Positions 32,918 to 41,611 of a stretch of 64,000 nt of DNA are shown piece after piece. This stretch comes from Ostreiculturibacter nitratireducens (GTDB lineage Bacteria > Pseudomonadota > Alphaproteobacteria > Rhodobacterales > Rhodobacteraceae): positions 186,001 to 250,000 of the forward strand of contig NZ_JAVQHL010000004.1 in NCBI RefSeq assembly GCF_032670585.1. Direction: 5' to 3'. Made by a program: the position numbers and the translations under genes. The stretch's first letter is position 1. Each line of letters starts with the position of its first letter. Under the pieces are notes generated by a model that worked only from the letters and a program-made list of their open reading frames with translations, had not been told where the DNA came from and did not search any database.

Positions 32918-33980
32918 CACGGCCGCGCCCCGCAAGCGCCTCGTCGAGGTCCGGAACCTCAAGATGTATTTCCCGATCACCTCGGGCATCTTCCGGCGCA
33001 AGGTCGGCGACGTGAAGGCGGTCGATAACGTCAGTTTCGACATCTACGAAGGCGAAACCCTGGGCCTCGTCGGGGAGTCAGGCTGCGGGAAGTCGACTTG
33101 CGGCCGTGCCATTCTGCGGCTCTACGAACCGACTTCCGGCTCGATCAAGGTCGACGGTCGGGAAATCGCGCAGGCGGGCTTCGATTCCATCCGCGCGATG
33201 CGGCCCACGATGCAGATGGTCTTTCAGGACCCCCAGGCGAGCCTGAACCCGCGCATGACTGTCGCCGCGATCATCGGCGAACCGCTGGATGAACACACGA
33301 AACTCTCCAAGGCCGAGAAGCTCGGACGGATCTACGACCTGATGGATGCGGTCGGCCTCAACCGCAACTTCGCCAACCGCTATCCGCACGAATTCTCGGG
33401 CGGCCAGCGACAGAGGATCGGGATCGCCCGCGCCCTCGCCCTGCATCCGAAGTTCATCGTCTGCGACGAACCGATCGCGGCGCTCGATGTCTCGATCCAG
33501 GCGCAGGTCGTGAACCTCCTCGAAGAGCTTCAGGACCGTCTGGGGCTCACCTACCTCTTCATCAGCCACGACCTTTCGATGGTGCGCCACATCGCGGACC
33601 GGGTCGCGGTCATGTACCTCGGCCAGATCGCCGAGCTTGCGAAGCGCGACGAGCTCTACACAAAGCCGCTTCACCCTTACACGCAGGCGCTCTTGTCCGC
33701 CGTGCCCGAACCCGACCCGCAGCATGAGGCGACACGGCGGCGCATCATCCTGAAGGGCGACGTGCCCTCGCCGGCAAATCCTCCCCTGGGCTGCAATTTC
33801 TGCACGCGCTGCCCGAAGGTCATGCCCGTATGTCGCGAGGTCGAACCTGATTTCCGCGAGGTGGAGCCGGGGCGCTTCGTCGCCTGCCACCTCCATTCCG
33901 AACAACAAGAGACCGCGGGGCAAACCGAGGCAACCGAGGCGAAGAGCACAAAAGACCCTCGCATCCAACAAGGAGAGTGA
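32910..33980 (+). CDS. Peptide ABC transporter ATP-binding protein (DppF-like)
   Basis: Second ATPase of the importer, 356 residues. Walker A is GESGCGKSTC, the signature is EFSGGQRQRIGIARAL and Walker B is FIVCDEPIAALD. The oligo_HPY tail has Cys residues (CNFCTRCPKVMPVC). The start MFDTAAPRK at 32910 overlaps the upstream stop and has GGGAGG at good spacing; the in-frame extension upstream is inside the neighbour. The C-terminus adds a Glu/Thr/Lys-rich tail of about 25 residues. It pairs with the first ATPase as a heterodimer. Confidence 0.93.
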   Translation: MFDTAAPRKRLVEVRNLKMYFPITSGIFRRKVGDVKAVDNVSFDIYEGETLGLVGESGCGKSTCGRAILRLYEPTSGSIKVDGREIAQAGFDSIRAMRPTMQMVFQDPQASLNPRMTVAAIIGEPLDEHTKLSKAEKLGRIYDLMDAVGLNRNFANRYPHEFSGGQRQRIGIARALALHPKFIVCDEPIAALDVSIQAQVVNLLEELQDRLGLTYLFISHDLSMVRHIADRVAVMYLGQIAELAKRDELYTKPLHPYTQALLSAVPEPDPQHEATRRRIILKGDVPSPANPPLGCNFCTRCPKVMPVCREVEPDFREVEPGRFVACHLHSEQQETAGQTEATEAKSTKDPRIQQGE

Positions 33981-33981
33981 A

Positions 33982-35682
33982 ATGCGACTGAAGACAGCCC
34001 TCATGGGCGCAGCCGCCACCGTCTTGACGGCCTCCGCGGCAATGGCCGAGCGCGGCGCCGACGGCCATGTCAACATCATCTACTGGCAGGCCCCATCGAT
34101 CTTGAACCCCTACCTCTCGTCGGGCACGAAGGACGTGGAATCGGCCTCGCTCGTCCTCGAACCGCTCGCCGGCTTCAACGAAAAGGGCGAACTCTTCCCG
34201 CGCCTTGCCACGGAGGTCCCCACGCTCGAAAACGGCGGCGTGTCGGATGACCTGACGACGATCACCTGGAAGCTGAAGGAGGGCCTCGTCTGGTCCGACG
34301 GCTCGCCGGTGACTGCTGCCGACGTCATCTTCTCCTATGAGTACTGCACCCATCCCGAGGGTGGCTGCTCGCAGGCGGCCCGCTACGAGGGCATCCAGTC
34401 CGTCGAGGCGCTCGACGACCTGACGGTGAAGGTCACCTTCACCGCTCCGAAGCCGAACCCCTACAACGCCTTCGTCGGCTCCACCTCCCCGATCATCCAG
34501 AAGGCGCAGTTCGAGAACTGCCTCGGCGCCGCCGCGCAGCAGTGCACGGACGCCAACTTCGGCCCGATCGGCACCGGTCCCTTCGTCGTCACCGAGTTCC
34601 GCCCGAATGACGTGATCCAGTTCGAGGCGAACCAGAACTACCGCGATCCGGCGAAGCCCGCCTTCGCGACCGTCACCTTCAAGGGCGGCGGCGACGCCGC
34701 GGCGGCGGGCCGCGCCGTGCTGGAGACGGGTGAATTCGACTACGCCTGGAACCTCCAGCTCGCCCCTGACGTCATCGCCGGCATGGCGGCCGCAGGCAAG
34801 GGCACGGTCATCAACGCCTTCGGAACGCTCGTCGAGCGGATCGAGATGAACATGACCGACCCGTCGCCGAACCTGCCGGAAGGCGAGCGTTCGACCGTCA
34901 AGCACCCGCATCCGATCCTTTCGGACATCCGCGTGCGCAAGGCGCTGTCGATGGCGATCGACCGCAACCTGCTCGTGGAAATCGGCTATGGCAGCGCCGG
35001 CCGGGCTACCTGCAACCTCGTGCCCGCGCCCGAGATGTTCGCTTCGGACAACACGGAATGCCTGACGCAGGACATCGAAGGCGCCAAGGCGCTTCTCGAC
35101 GAGGCGGGCTGGGTCCCCGGATCCGACGGCGTGCGCACGAAGGACGGGATGCGCCTGTCGCTCCTCTACCAGACCTCCACGAACGCGGTCCGTCAGGACT
35201 TCCAGGCGATCATCAAGCAATGGTGGTCGGAAATCGGCGTCGAAACCGAGCTGAAGAACATCGACGCCTCGGTGTATTTCGGCGGCGATCCGGGCTCGCC
35301 GGACACGTTCCAGAAGTTCTACGCGGACGTGGAAATGTACGCCAACAACTTCGATGGCACCGATCCCGAGCCCTACCTGGCGCAGTATCTCTGCGACAAG
35401 ATCCCGGGGCCGGACAACGCCTGGCAGGGTGAGAACATCAACCGCTACTGCGACCCGGAATATGACGCGCTCGTTGCCGAACTCGCCAAGACCGGCGAGA
35501 TCTCGAAGCGCGCCGAGATCGCGAAGAAGCTCAACGAGATGCTGACCAAGGACAGCTACATCGTTGTCCCGCTCGTCGATCGCGGCCGGAACTCGGCGCA
35601 TTCCAACACGCTCGGCGGCGTTGTCCTCAACACTTGGGACAGCGAGCTTTGGAACACGTCCGATTGGCACCGCATCAAGTGA
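33982..35682 (+). CDS. Peptide ABC transporter substrate-binding protein (SBP family 5)
   Basis: Periplasmic binding protein of 566 residues. A signal peptide (MRLKTALMGAAATVLTASAAMA) precedes a family 5 fold: LVLEPLAGFNEKGELFPRLA, WKLKEGLVWSDGSPVTAADV near residue 100, and a cysteine pair in the CTHPEGGC segment that may form a disulfide. The family binds oligopeptides, opines, nickel or glycosides; the ligand is unknown. AAGGAGAG precedes the ATG, one base after the upstream stop codon. A hairpin just after its stop probably reduces read-through into the permease genes, leaving the binding protein in excess. Confidence 0.93.
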   Translation: MRLKTALMGAAATVLTASAAMAERGADGHVNIIYWQAPSILNPYLSSGTKDVESASLVLEPLAGFNEKGELFPRLATEVPTLENGGVSDDLTTITWKLKEGLVWSDGSPVTAADVIFSYEYCTHPEGGCSQAARYEGIQSVEALDDLTVKVTFTAPKPNPYNAFVGSTSPIIQKAQFENCLGAAAQQCTDANFGPIGTGPFVVTEFRPNDVIQFEANQNYRDPAKPAFATVTFKGGGDAAAAGRAVLETGEFDYAWNLQLAPDVIAGMAAAGKGTVINAFGTLVERIEMNMTDPSPNLPEGERSTVKHPHPILSDIRVRKALSMAIDRNLLVEIGYGSAGRATCNLVPAPEMFASDNTECLTQDIEGAKALLDEAGWVPGSDGVRTKDGMRLSLLYQTSTNAVRQDFQAIIKQWWSEIGVETELKNIDASVYFGGDPGSPDTFQKFYADVEMYANNFDGTDPEPYLAQYLCDKIPGPDNAWQGENINRYCDPEYDALVAELAKTGEISKRAEIAKKLNEMLTKDSYIVVPLVDRGRNSAHSNTLGGVVLNTWDSELWNTSDWHRIK

Positions 35683-35691
35683 TGTGAACTC

Positions 35692-35719
35692 GCGGGGCGG
35701 GCCTACGCGCCCGCCCCGC
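35692..35719 (+). terminator. Intra-operon hairpin (attenuator or mRNA stabiliser)
   Basis: Perfect 11-bp stem GCGGGGCGGGC (35692-35702) / GCCCGCCCCGC (35709-35719) with a 6-nt loop, then CCTTT. It lies directly after the binding-protein gene and 38 bp before the first permease. Such hairpins commonly stabilise the upstream mRNA and lower permease expression. Confidence 0.65.
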
Positions 35720-35756
35720 CCTTTCGCCGACCAGAGACTGCTGAACAGGGGCGCCG

Positions 35757-36764
35757 ATGCTAACCTATACACTGCGAAGGCTGCTGATCGCGATCCCGAC
35801 GCTGCTGTTCATCAGTTTCGTCATCTTCATGCTGCTGGACCTCGCCCCCGGCGATCCGCTCGCGGACCAGCCGCTGACGATCCCGCCCGAGGTACGCGAG
35901 AAGATGCGCGCTGCGCTCGGCCTCGATCAGCCCGCATGGGTGCGCTACCTCCTGTGGCTCAAGCAGTTCTTCTGGACCGAGCCGCTTTACATCATCGACG
36001 GAATCTTCGGCACCGAGTTCGCCTTCGACCAGCAGCGCATCATCTCCTGGCAGTTCCGCGCCCCTGCGATGGACGTGATCTGGCAGAGGATGCCGCAGAC
36101 GCTCTGGGTCGTGGGCCTCGCTTACGTAGTCGGCGTGATCATCGCGCTGCCGATCGGCATCATCTCGGCCTACCGGCAGTATTCCTGGTTCGACCAGATC
36201 GGCACCTTCGTCGCCATGATCGGCTTCTCGGTGCCGACCTTCTTCACCGGCGTCGTGCTGATCATCGTCTTCGCGGTGAACCTGGGATGGTTCCCATCGA
36301 TCTACGACACGACGCTAAAGATCACGGATTGGGAGAGTTTCACCCAGCAGATCCGGCAGATGGTGATGCCGGTCGCGGTGCTCGCGCTGTTCAACGCGAG
36401 CCAGATCAGCCGCTTCATGCGCTCGTCGATGCTGGACAATCTCGGGCAGGACTACGTGCGAACCGCCCGTGCAAAGGGGATGTCCGAAGGCACAGTGGTG
36501 CTGAAGCACGTTCTGCGGAACTCGCTCATCCCGGTCGTCACGGTGATCGCTCTTGGCGTGCCGACGATCTTCGGCGGCGCGATCATCACCGAGCAGGTGT
36601 TCAAGGTAAACGGCCTCGGGCAGCTTCTGATCACCGCGATCTACGCCAATGACCTGCCGATGGTTCAGACGCTGACCTTCATCTTCGCCGTGCTGATCGT
36701 GCTCTTCAACCTGATCGCCGACGTCCTCTACGGCGTCCTGGACCCGAGGATCCGCTATGACTGA
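35757..36764 (+). CDS. Peptide ABC transporter permease (DppB-like)
   Basis: Inner-membrane permease of 335 residues with six predicted helices, starting MLTYTLRRLLIAIPTLLFISF. The EAA loop that docks the ATPase is in YVRTARAKGMSEGTVVLKHV followed by LRNSLIPVVT. An insertion between helix 1 and 2 (WLKQFFWTEPLYIIDGIFG) is usual for DppB types. CAGGGGCG precedes the ATG. It overlaps the next permease gene by 8 bp. Confidence 0.94.
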   Translation: MLTYTLRRLLIAIPTLLFISFVIFMLLDLAPGDPLADQPLTIPPEVREKMRAALGLDQPAWVRYLLWLKQFFWTEPLYIIDGIFGTEFAFDQQRIISWQFRAPAMDVIWQRMPQTLWVVGLAYVVGVIIALPIGIISAYRQYSWFDQIGTFVAMIGFSVPTFFTGVVLIIVFAVNLGWFPSIYDTTLKITDWESFTQQIRQMVMPVAVLALFNASQISRFMRSSMLDNLGQDYVRTARAKGMSEGTVVLKHVLRNSLIPVVTVIALGVPTIFGGAIITEQVFKVNGLGQLLITAIYANDLPMVQTLTFIFAVLIVLFNLIADVLYGVLDPRIRYD

Positions 36765-37677
36765 CGTCGCACCCAGGAAAGTCGAGGAAGCCTTCCGTCC
36801 GCCGCGTAACCAGTGGTGGGACGTCTGGGACCAGTTCAAGACGCACAAGGGCGCGCTTATGGGCCTCGCCGTCTTCGCGCTGATCCTGATCACGGTGCTC
36901 ATCGGACCCTTCATATGGTCGATGGACCCGACATTCCCGAACCTCCGGGAGAGGAACCAGGGGATGAGCCTCGCCCATCCTCTCGGCACGGACCAACTCG
37001 GCCGCGACCTCTTCGCGCGGCTGATGGCGGGCGGCAAGGTCTCGATCGCGGTTGGGATGACGGCGATGCTCCTGTCGCTGTTCCTCGGCACGCTCGTGGG
37101 CGTTCTCGCCGGCTACTTCCGCAGGATGGACGGCCTTCTCATGCGGATGACGGACCTGTTCCTCGCGCTTCCGCTCCTGCCGCTCCTTCTGCTCATGGTC
37201 ACGCTCTTCCGCGAGCCCCTGTCGCAACGCTTCGGGCCAGAGACGGGGACCTTCTTCCTCATCGTCTTCGCCATCGGGGTAACGAGCTGGATGCACACGG
37301 CGCGCATCGTCCGGGGCGAGGTGCTGACGCTCAAGGAACGGGAATACGTCCTTGCAGCGAAGTCGATCGGCACGCCGTCGCGCCGGATGATCACGCGGCA
37401 CATCCTTCCGAACGTCATGTCGCCGATCATGGTCTCTGCCACGCTCGGCATCGCCAACGCGATAATCACGGAATCGGCGCTGTCCTTCCTGGGTCTCGGC
37501 TTTCCGCCGGACTTCCCCACCTGGGGGCGGCTCCTGTTCGACGCCGTCGACCAGATGCAGCTTTATCCGATGCGGGTAATCCTGCCGGGCGTCGCGATCT
37601 CGCTGACCGTGCTGTCGGTGAACTACGTGGGCGACGGCCTTCGTGACGCGCTCGACCCGCGGATCCGCGGACGCTGA
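36757..37677 (+). CDS. Peptide ABC transporter permease (DppC-like)
   Basis: Second permease, 306 residues, with an N-terminal cytoplasmic stretch, the GTDQLGRDLFARLMAGGKVS motif after helix 1, five further helices and an EAA loop in LAAKSIGTPSRRMITRHILP. It forms the heterodimeric channel with the DppB-like protein. Its start overlaps the upstream stop, with GAGGATCC as ribosome site. Last gene of the operon; no clear terminator follows. Confidence 0.94.
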   Translation: MTDVAPRKVEEAFRPPRNQWWDVWDQFKTHKGALMGLAVFALILITVLIGPFIWSMDPTFPNLRERNQGMSLAHPLGTDQLGRDLFARLMAGGKVSIAVGMTAMLLSLFLGTLVGVLAGYFRRMDGLLMRMTDLFLALPLLPLLLLMVTLFREPLSQRFGPETGTFFLIVFAIGVTSWMHTARIVRGEVLTLKEREYVLAAKSIGTPSRRMITRHILPNVMSPIMVSATLGIANAIITESALSFLGLGFPPDFPTWGRLLFDAVDQMQLYPMRVILPGVAISLTVLSVNYVGDGLRDALDPRIRGR

Positions 37678-37977
37678 GGCGCGGTCGATTCGGTGCCTCC
37701 GGTCACCCGTTTGGCGGCCGGAGCGTCAGGTTGCTTGACCCTATGATGGAAGGCCCCGGGCGGACAGTCCTGCGTAATAAGAACGCCGTCACGCTTGCCG
37801 CGGCTGCCACGGGCATACCGTCGCGCTTCGAGGGATAACCGGGCCGGGCGTCTGTATTTCAACGCGCGATCCGGAACATTTTCCCGCCTCACGTCGCCAT
37901 CGACGAGCCAGACATGCTTCCCAGAAGGACCTTGCGCCCCTATCCGGAATTAAATTCCGATATGCGGAGATTTTCAG
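37678..37977. other. 300-bp intergenic region
   Basis: No convincing gene. Antisense and short frames here lack ribosome sites or family resemblance. A loose GC hairpin (CTCCGG/CCGGAG, long loop) near 37697-37724 may end the ABC operon, and a palindrome at 37945-37959 precedes the YedE gene. Confidence 0.5.
37945..37959. promoter_or_regulatory. Palindrome before the YeeE/YedE gene
   Basis: CGGAATT-A-AATTCCG, a perfect 7-bp inverted repeat with a 1-bp centre, flanked by TATC and ATAT. It lies 18 bp before the ATG and just upstream of the ribosome site GCGGAGA. Candidate operator for a sulfur-responsive repressor, which is inference. Confidence 0.4.
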
Positions 37978-39045
37978 ATGTTCGAGACCCTTGGCTTAGA
38001 CAGCCTCACCGCGCGCGATGCTGCGGTCATTTTCGGCCTTCTCCTCGGCCTCGCCTTCGGCGCGCTGGCCGAGGCCACGCGCTTCTGCCTGCGGCGGGGT
38101 CTCGTGGGTGAGCCGGGTGAACGCCGGGCGGCGCTCGGCGTCTGGCTCATGGCGCTGGCCGTTGCGGTTCTCGGCACGCAAGCTGCCGTCGCGGCCGACT
38201 GGATCGGCTTTGGCGAACACCGGTTCATGGCCGCCGATCTCCCGCTACTGGCGATCATCGCAGGCGGGCTGATGTTCGGGGCGGGTATGGTGCTGACGCG
38301 CGGCTGCGCCTCGCGGCTGACGGTTCTGGCGAGCTCGGGCAATCTGCGCGCTCTCACGGTTCTCGTCGTCTTCGCCATCGCGGCCCACGCAACGCTGAAA
38401 GGCCTTCTGGCGCCGCTCCGCACCGCGCTCGGCAGCTACACGGTGCCGCTGGGCGAGGCCACCTCTCTCGCTGCGCTGCCCGGCGGCGCCCTGCCCTGGG
38501 CCCTCGCCATCGCGGCGCTGGCTGGTGCATACGCGCTGCGGTCCGGCAACCGCCCTGCGCTGCTCGCGGGCGGCGCGCTGATCGGCGCGCTTGTGCCCAT
38601 CGGCTGGGCCGGAACCGGCTTCGTGCTGTTCGACGAATTCGACCCGATCGCCTTCGAAAGCCTCTCCTTCACCTCGCCCGCGGCCGAGACGCTTTTCTGG
38701 ACCATCGCTTCCAGTTCCATCCCTGCCGGGTTCGGCACCGGCCTTATTGGCGGAGTCGTCGCGGGCGCGGCGACGCTGGCGCTGATCTCCGGTCGCTTCC
38801 GCTGGCAGAGCTTCGCCACCCCGCGGGAAACCCTCCGTTACCTCGGCGGTGCCGCGCTGATGGGCGTTGGCGGCGTGCTCGCTGGCGGCTGCACCGTCGG
38901 TGCGGGCCTCGCAGGGGTGCCGACGCTGTCGCTCTCCGCCATCGTCGCGCTGGCGTCCATCGTCGCGGGCGCCCGCGCGGCGGACCGTGCGCTCAGTGCA
39001 TCGACTTCCGGATCCGTCGCACCATCAGCCACACGCACAGCATGA
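37978..39045 (+). CDS. YeeE/YedE family sulfur-compound transporter
   Basis: Integral membrane protein of 355 residues with about nine to ten helices. Three family cysteine motifs are present: RFCLRRG near residue 36, LTRGCASRL near 110 and AGGCTVGAGL near 305. YeeE/TsuA proteins pass thiosulfate through the membrane by relayed Cys contacts; a sulfur-compound substrate is inferred here. GCGGAGA lies seven bases before the ATG. The Ser/Thr-rich last 15 or so residues are encoded opposite the end of the convergent DUF3422 gene, a 53-bp tail-to-tail overlap. Confidence 0.88.
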   Translation: MFETLGLDSLTARDAAVIFGLLLGLAFGALAEATRFCLRRGLVGEPGERRAALGVWLMALAVAVLGTQAAVAADWIGFGEHRFMAADLPLLAIIAGGLMFGAGMVLTRGCASRLTVLASSGNLRALTVLVVFAIAAHATLKGLLAPLRTALGSYTVPLGEATSLAALPGGALPWALAIAALAGAYALRSGNRPALLAGGALIGALVPIGWAGTGFVLFDEFDPIAFESLSFTSPAAETLFWTIASSSIPAGFGTGLIGGVVAGAATLALISGRFRWQSFATPRETLRYLGGAALMGVGGVLAGGCTVGAGLAGVPTLSLSAIVALASIVAGARAADRALSASTSGSVAPSATRTA

Positions 39046-40276
39046 CGACGGGCACGAGGCCCGACGTCAGCGCCGCCTTCGACCAGTGAAGAGCCTCCGC
39101 GACCGGCAGAAGCAGATAGGTCGCGAGGCTCACGGCGTAGTAGCTGATAGCGACGACCGAGAGGCCCTCGACCGTGTGCTGGAGCCTCAGTTGCAGGTCG
39201 GCGCGGCGGTCCATGCTGGCAAGCAGCAGCTGGTTCTGCGCCGACCGTTCGACGTCGACCCGCGTGCGCAGAAGCTCGCCCGCCCGCTCCGCGCGTTCGG
39301 CCATCTGCTGAAGCCGGCTTTCCGCCGATTTCACCGTCCGCATCGCCGGGTCGTAGCGGCGCATCATGAATTCCGCGAAGGTCTGGCGCCCTTCGAACCG
39401 CGACTCGCGCAGGACCGCGATGCGCTGGTTGACGATGGCCTCGTAAGCCCCCGTTGCCCCGAAGCGGAATGAGTTCCGCACGGCGAGGCTTTCGAGCTCC
39501 GCCGAAATCGCGAGGAGTTCGTGCAGCGTCCCCTCCGCACTTCGCCCCTCGTCCGACATCGCGGTGACCAGCGCCGAAAGCTGCGGGTCGAGGGCGTTCA
39601 GCCTTTCGTTCAGTTCCCGCGCGCGCTCGAGCCCCAGCATCGACATCGCCCTGTAGGTCTCGATCTCGCAGAGGCGCTGCACGATCCGGCCGACCCTGCG
39701 CGCGCCAGTTCCGGGCTGCACGAAGACCGCGAAACGCATCTGGCCCGCTGCGTCGATACGGAAATCGCCCACCAGAACAGCGGCGCCGTCGAGGACCCAG
39801 GAACAGGCGACGCTTTCCGGCACGAACCAGTCCTCGATCCGGGACGAGATCGCGGCAAGGTTCTCGGGGAGGTATTCGACACGGATCAGCACGGCCGCGA
39901 TACGTTTGCCCGGCGCGTCGGTCAGCCAGTCCTTGGGAAAGACGTCCGCAAGATGCGGATCGAAGGGCCGCGACCCGACGCCTTCCGCGAAGGCCGAATA
40001 GGTCACGAACTCGGTATGGCTTTCCCATTTGAGATCGTGCTTGCCGATGGCCCCGGCGTAATGCGTGGCGCCAGCGTCCGGCTGCGGCGCCCCGTAATGG
40101 TCCAGAAGCGCGCGCAGATGTGCGCGATCCTTCGACCGGTCACGGTTGGCGGCGTCCATCGGCTCCTTGATCGCAACGTAGACGGCGTGGCAGGGCACGG
40201 TGAGAGAGGGGAAGGGCCGCGCGTGCAGCTCGTTCACGAGCGCATAGCGTTGCGGGTGGTCATGAGTTTGCGCCAT
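38993..40276 (-). CDS. DUF3422 family membrane-anchored protein
   Basis: A 427-residue protein matching DUF3422 along its length: N-terminal ALVNELHARPFPSL, HTEFVTYS near residue 90, and two C-terminal transmembrane helices (about 365-385 and 395-415) followed by a basic RRIRKSMH end. A long helical, probably coiled-coil region precedes the helices, resembling the general layout of CorA-like channels, although function is unproven. The ATG at 40276 follows CAGGAGCC. Its 3' end overlaps the YedE gene by 53 bp. Confidence 0.87.
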   Translation of the reverse strand: MAQTHDHPQRYALVNELHARPFPSLTVPCHAVYVAIKEPMDAANRDRSKDRAHLRALLDHYGAPQPDAGATHYAGAIGKHDLKWESHTEFVTYSAFAEGVGSRPFDPHLADVFPKDWLTDAPGKRIAAVLIRVEYLPENLAAISSRIEDWFVPESVACSWVLDGAAVLVGDFRIDAAGQMRFAVFVQPGTGARRVGRIVQRLCEIETYRAMSMLGLERARELNERLNALDPQLSALVTAMSDEGRSAEGTLHELLAISAELESLAVRNSFRFGATGAYEAIVNQRIAVLRESRFEGRQTFAEFMMRRYDPAMRTVKSAESRLQQMAERAERAGELLRTRVDVERSAQNQLLLASMDRRADLQLRLQHTVEGLSVVAISYYAVSLATYLLLPVAEALHWSKAALTSGLVPVVMLCVWLMVRRIRKSMH

Positions 40277-40363
40277 GCACGGCTCCTGAAGGCAGGTCCC
40301 GCGGAAACTAGCGAAAGCCGCGCCCAAGGCAAAGGAAAACTTTTCAGTATTTTCAATCGCTTA

Positions 40364-40385
40364 ACGGCATACCGCCGTATGCCGT
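40364..40385 (-). terminator. Hairpin directly after the MFS gene
   Basis: Perfect 9-bp stem ACGGCATAC (40364-40372) / GTATGCCGT (40377-40385) with a 4-nt loop, beginning 2 bp beyond the stop of the minus-strand MFS gene. The following minus-strand sequence is TTAAGCGATTG, only weakly T-rich. Confidence 0.55.
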
Positions 40386-40386
40386 G

Positions 40387-41550
40387 TCATTTCGCCCTTA
40401 CGCCCATCCCGAGAAGGCCGAGCGCGGCTGCCCCGGCGCCCGCCAGGAACATGACCTCGGCACCGACTCCCGCCCAGATCGCGCCGGCGATGCCGTTTGC
40501 CACGAGAAGCGTCAGTCCGGTCACCAGGTTGAAGACGCCGAAAGCCGTGCCACGGAGACGCGCGGGGGCGTGCGCGGCCACCTCGGCGGCCAGAAGCCCC
40601 TGCGTCAGCCCCATGTGCAGGCCCCAGAGCGCGACCCCCGCCATCACGGTGCCCAGCCCGGGCGCGAGGGCCAGAACGATATGCGACAGGATCAGGACGG
40701 CGAAGCCCAGACGCAGCAGGAGGCCGCGCTTTCCCGGCTCGTCCGAGAGCGCCCCGAGCGGCCACGCGGAAAGGGAATAGACGACGTTCATCATCACCAG
40801 AACCAGCGGTGCCAGCGCGACCGGGAGGCCCGCGTCATTCGCCCGAAGGATAAGGAACGCCTCCGAAATCCGGGCCATTGTCATCACCGCGCCGACCGCG
40901 ACGACGATCCAGAAGCGCCGCCCGAGCGCCGCGAGACTGTTTCGGTCAAGCCGCGGCTTCTTCCCCTCTGCGGGCGCCAGCGCCGGTTCCCGTACGCCGC
41001 GCACGAGGATGAGAACCGCCAGCGCCGCGGGGATCACCGCGACCGCGAATACGAGCCTGATGTCGCCGCCGGAGGCCCACAGGATAACCATCGCGGCAAT
41101 CGGCCCTACGAAGGCCCCGACCGTATCGAGCGATTGCCTGAGCCCGTAGGCCGCCCCGCGGTGCGCCTCCTCCACGATGTCGGCGATCAGCGCGTCGCGG
41201 GGCGCCCCGCGGATGCCCTTGCCGACCCGGTCGGCGAAACGCGCGCCCATGACGAGCCACGGCGTTCCCGCCAGCGCGAAAAGGGGCTTCGTCGCGGCCG
41301 ACAGACCATAGCCGAGGACAGCCAGCGGCTTCCGACGCCGGATCCGGTCCGACAGCGCGCCGGAGAAGACCTTGAGGATCTGCGCGGTCGCCTCCGCCAC
41401 ACCCTCGATCACGCCGAGGACAAGCGCCGAGGCGCCGAGCGTCGCCGTCAGGAACAGCGGCAGGAGACCGTGGATCATCTCGGAGGAGATGTCCATGAAG
41501 AGGCTCGTGAAGCCCAGCGCTATCACGCCCTTCGGCAGTTTGCTCGCCAT
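40387..41550 (-). CDS. MFS transporter
   Basis: Major facilitator protein of 387 residues with twelve predicted helices. FADRVGKGIRGAPRDALIAD in the loop between helices 4 and 5 is a strong subgroup motif, and LFMDISSEMIHGLLPLFLTA is helix 1. This subgroup is annotated only as MFS_1 and its substrate is unknown. It is separated from pntB by a terminator and followed by a perfect hairpin, so it is probably transcribed alone from a promoter within the roughly 60-bp gap. Confidence 0.85.
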   Translation of the reverse strand: MASKLPKGVIALGFTSLFMDISSEMIHGLLPLFLTATLGASALVLGVIEGVAEATAQILKVFSGALSDRIRRRKPLAVLGYGLSAATKPLFALAGTPWLVMGARFADRVGKGIRGAPRDALIADIVEEAHRGAAYGLRQSLDTVGAFVGPIAAMVILWASGGDIRLVFAVAVIPAALAVLILVRGVREPALAPAEGKKPRLDRNSLAALGRRFWIVVAVGAVMTMARISEAFLILRANDAGLPVALAPLVLVMMNVVYSLSAWPLGALSDEPGKRGLLLRLGFAVLILSHIVLALAPGLGTVMAGVALWGLHMGLTQGLLAAEVAAHAPARLRGTAFGVFNLVTGLTLLVANGIAGAIWAGVGAEVMFLAGAGAAALGLLGMGVRAK

Positions 41551-41571
41551 TTCCGGCCCCCGAAAGCAAGA

Positions 41572-41595
41572 AGGCCCCGGCTTTCGCCGGGGCCT
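41572..41595 (-). terminator. Terminator after pntB
   Basis: Perfect 10-bp stem AGGCCCCGGC / GCCGGGGCCT with loop TTTC. On the minus strand it is followed by TCTTGCTTT. It lies between the pntB stop and the start of the MFS gene. Confidence 0.75.
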
Positions 41596-41611
41596 CCGTC
41601 AGAAGTATGGA

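Noticed and set aside
37623..37892. 89-codon minus-strand frame in the gap before the YedE gene
   Set aside because: Arg/Pro-rich, overlaps the end of the DppC-like gene, no ribosome site.
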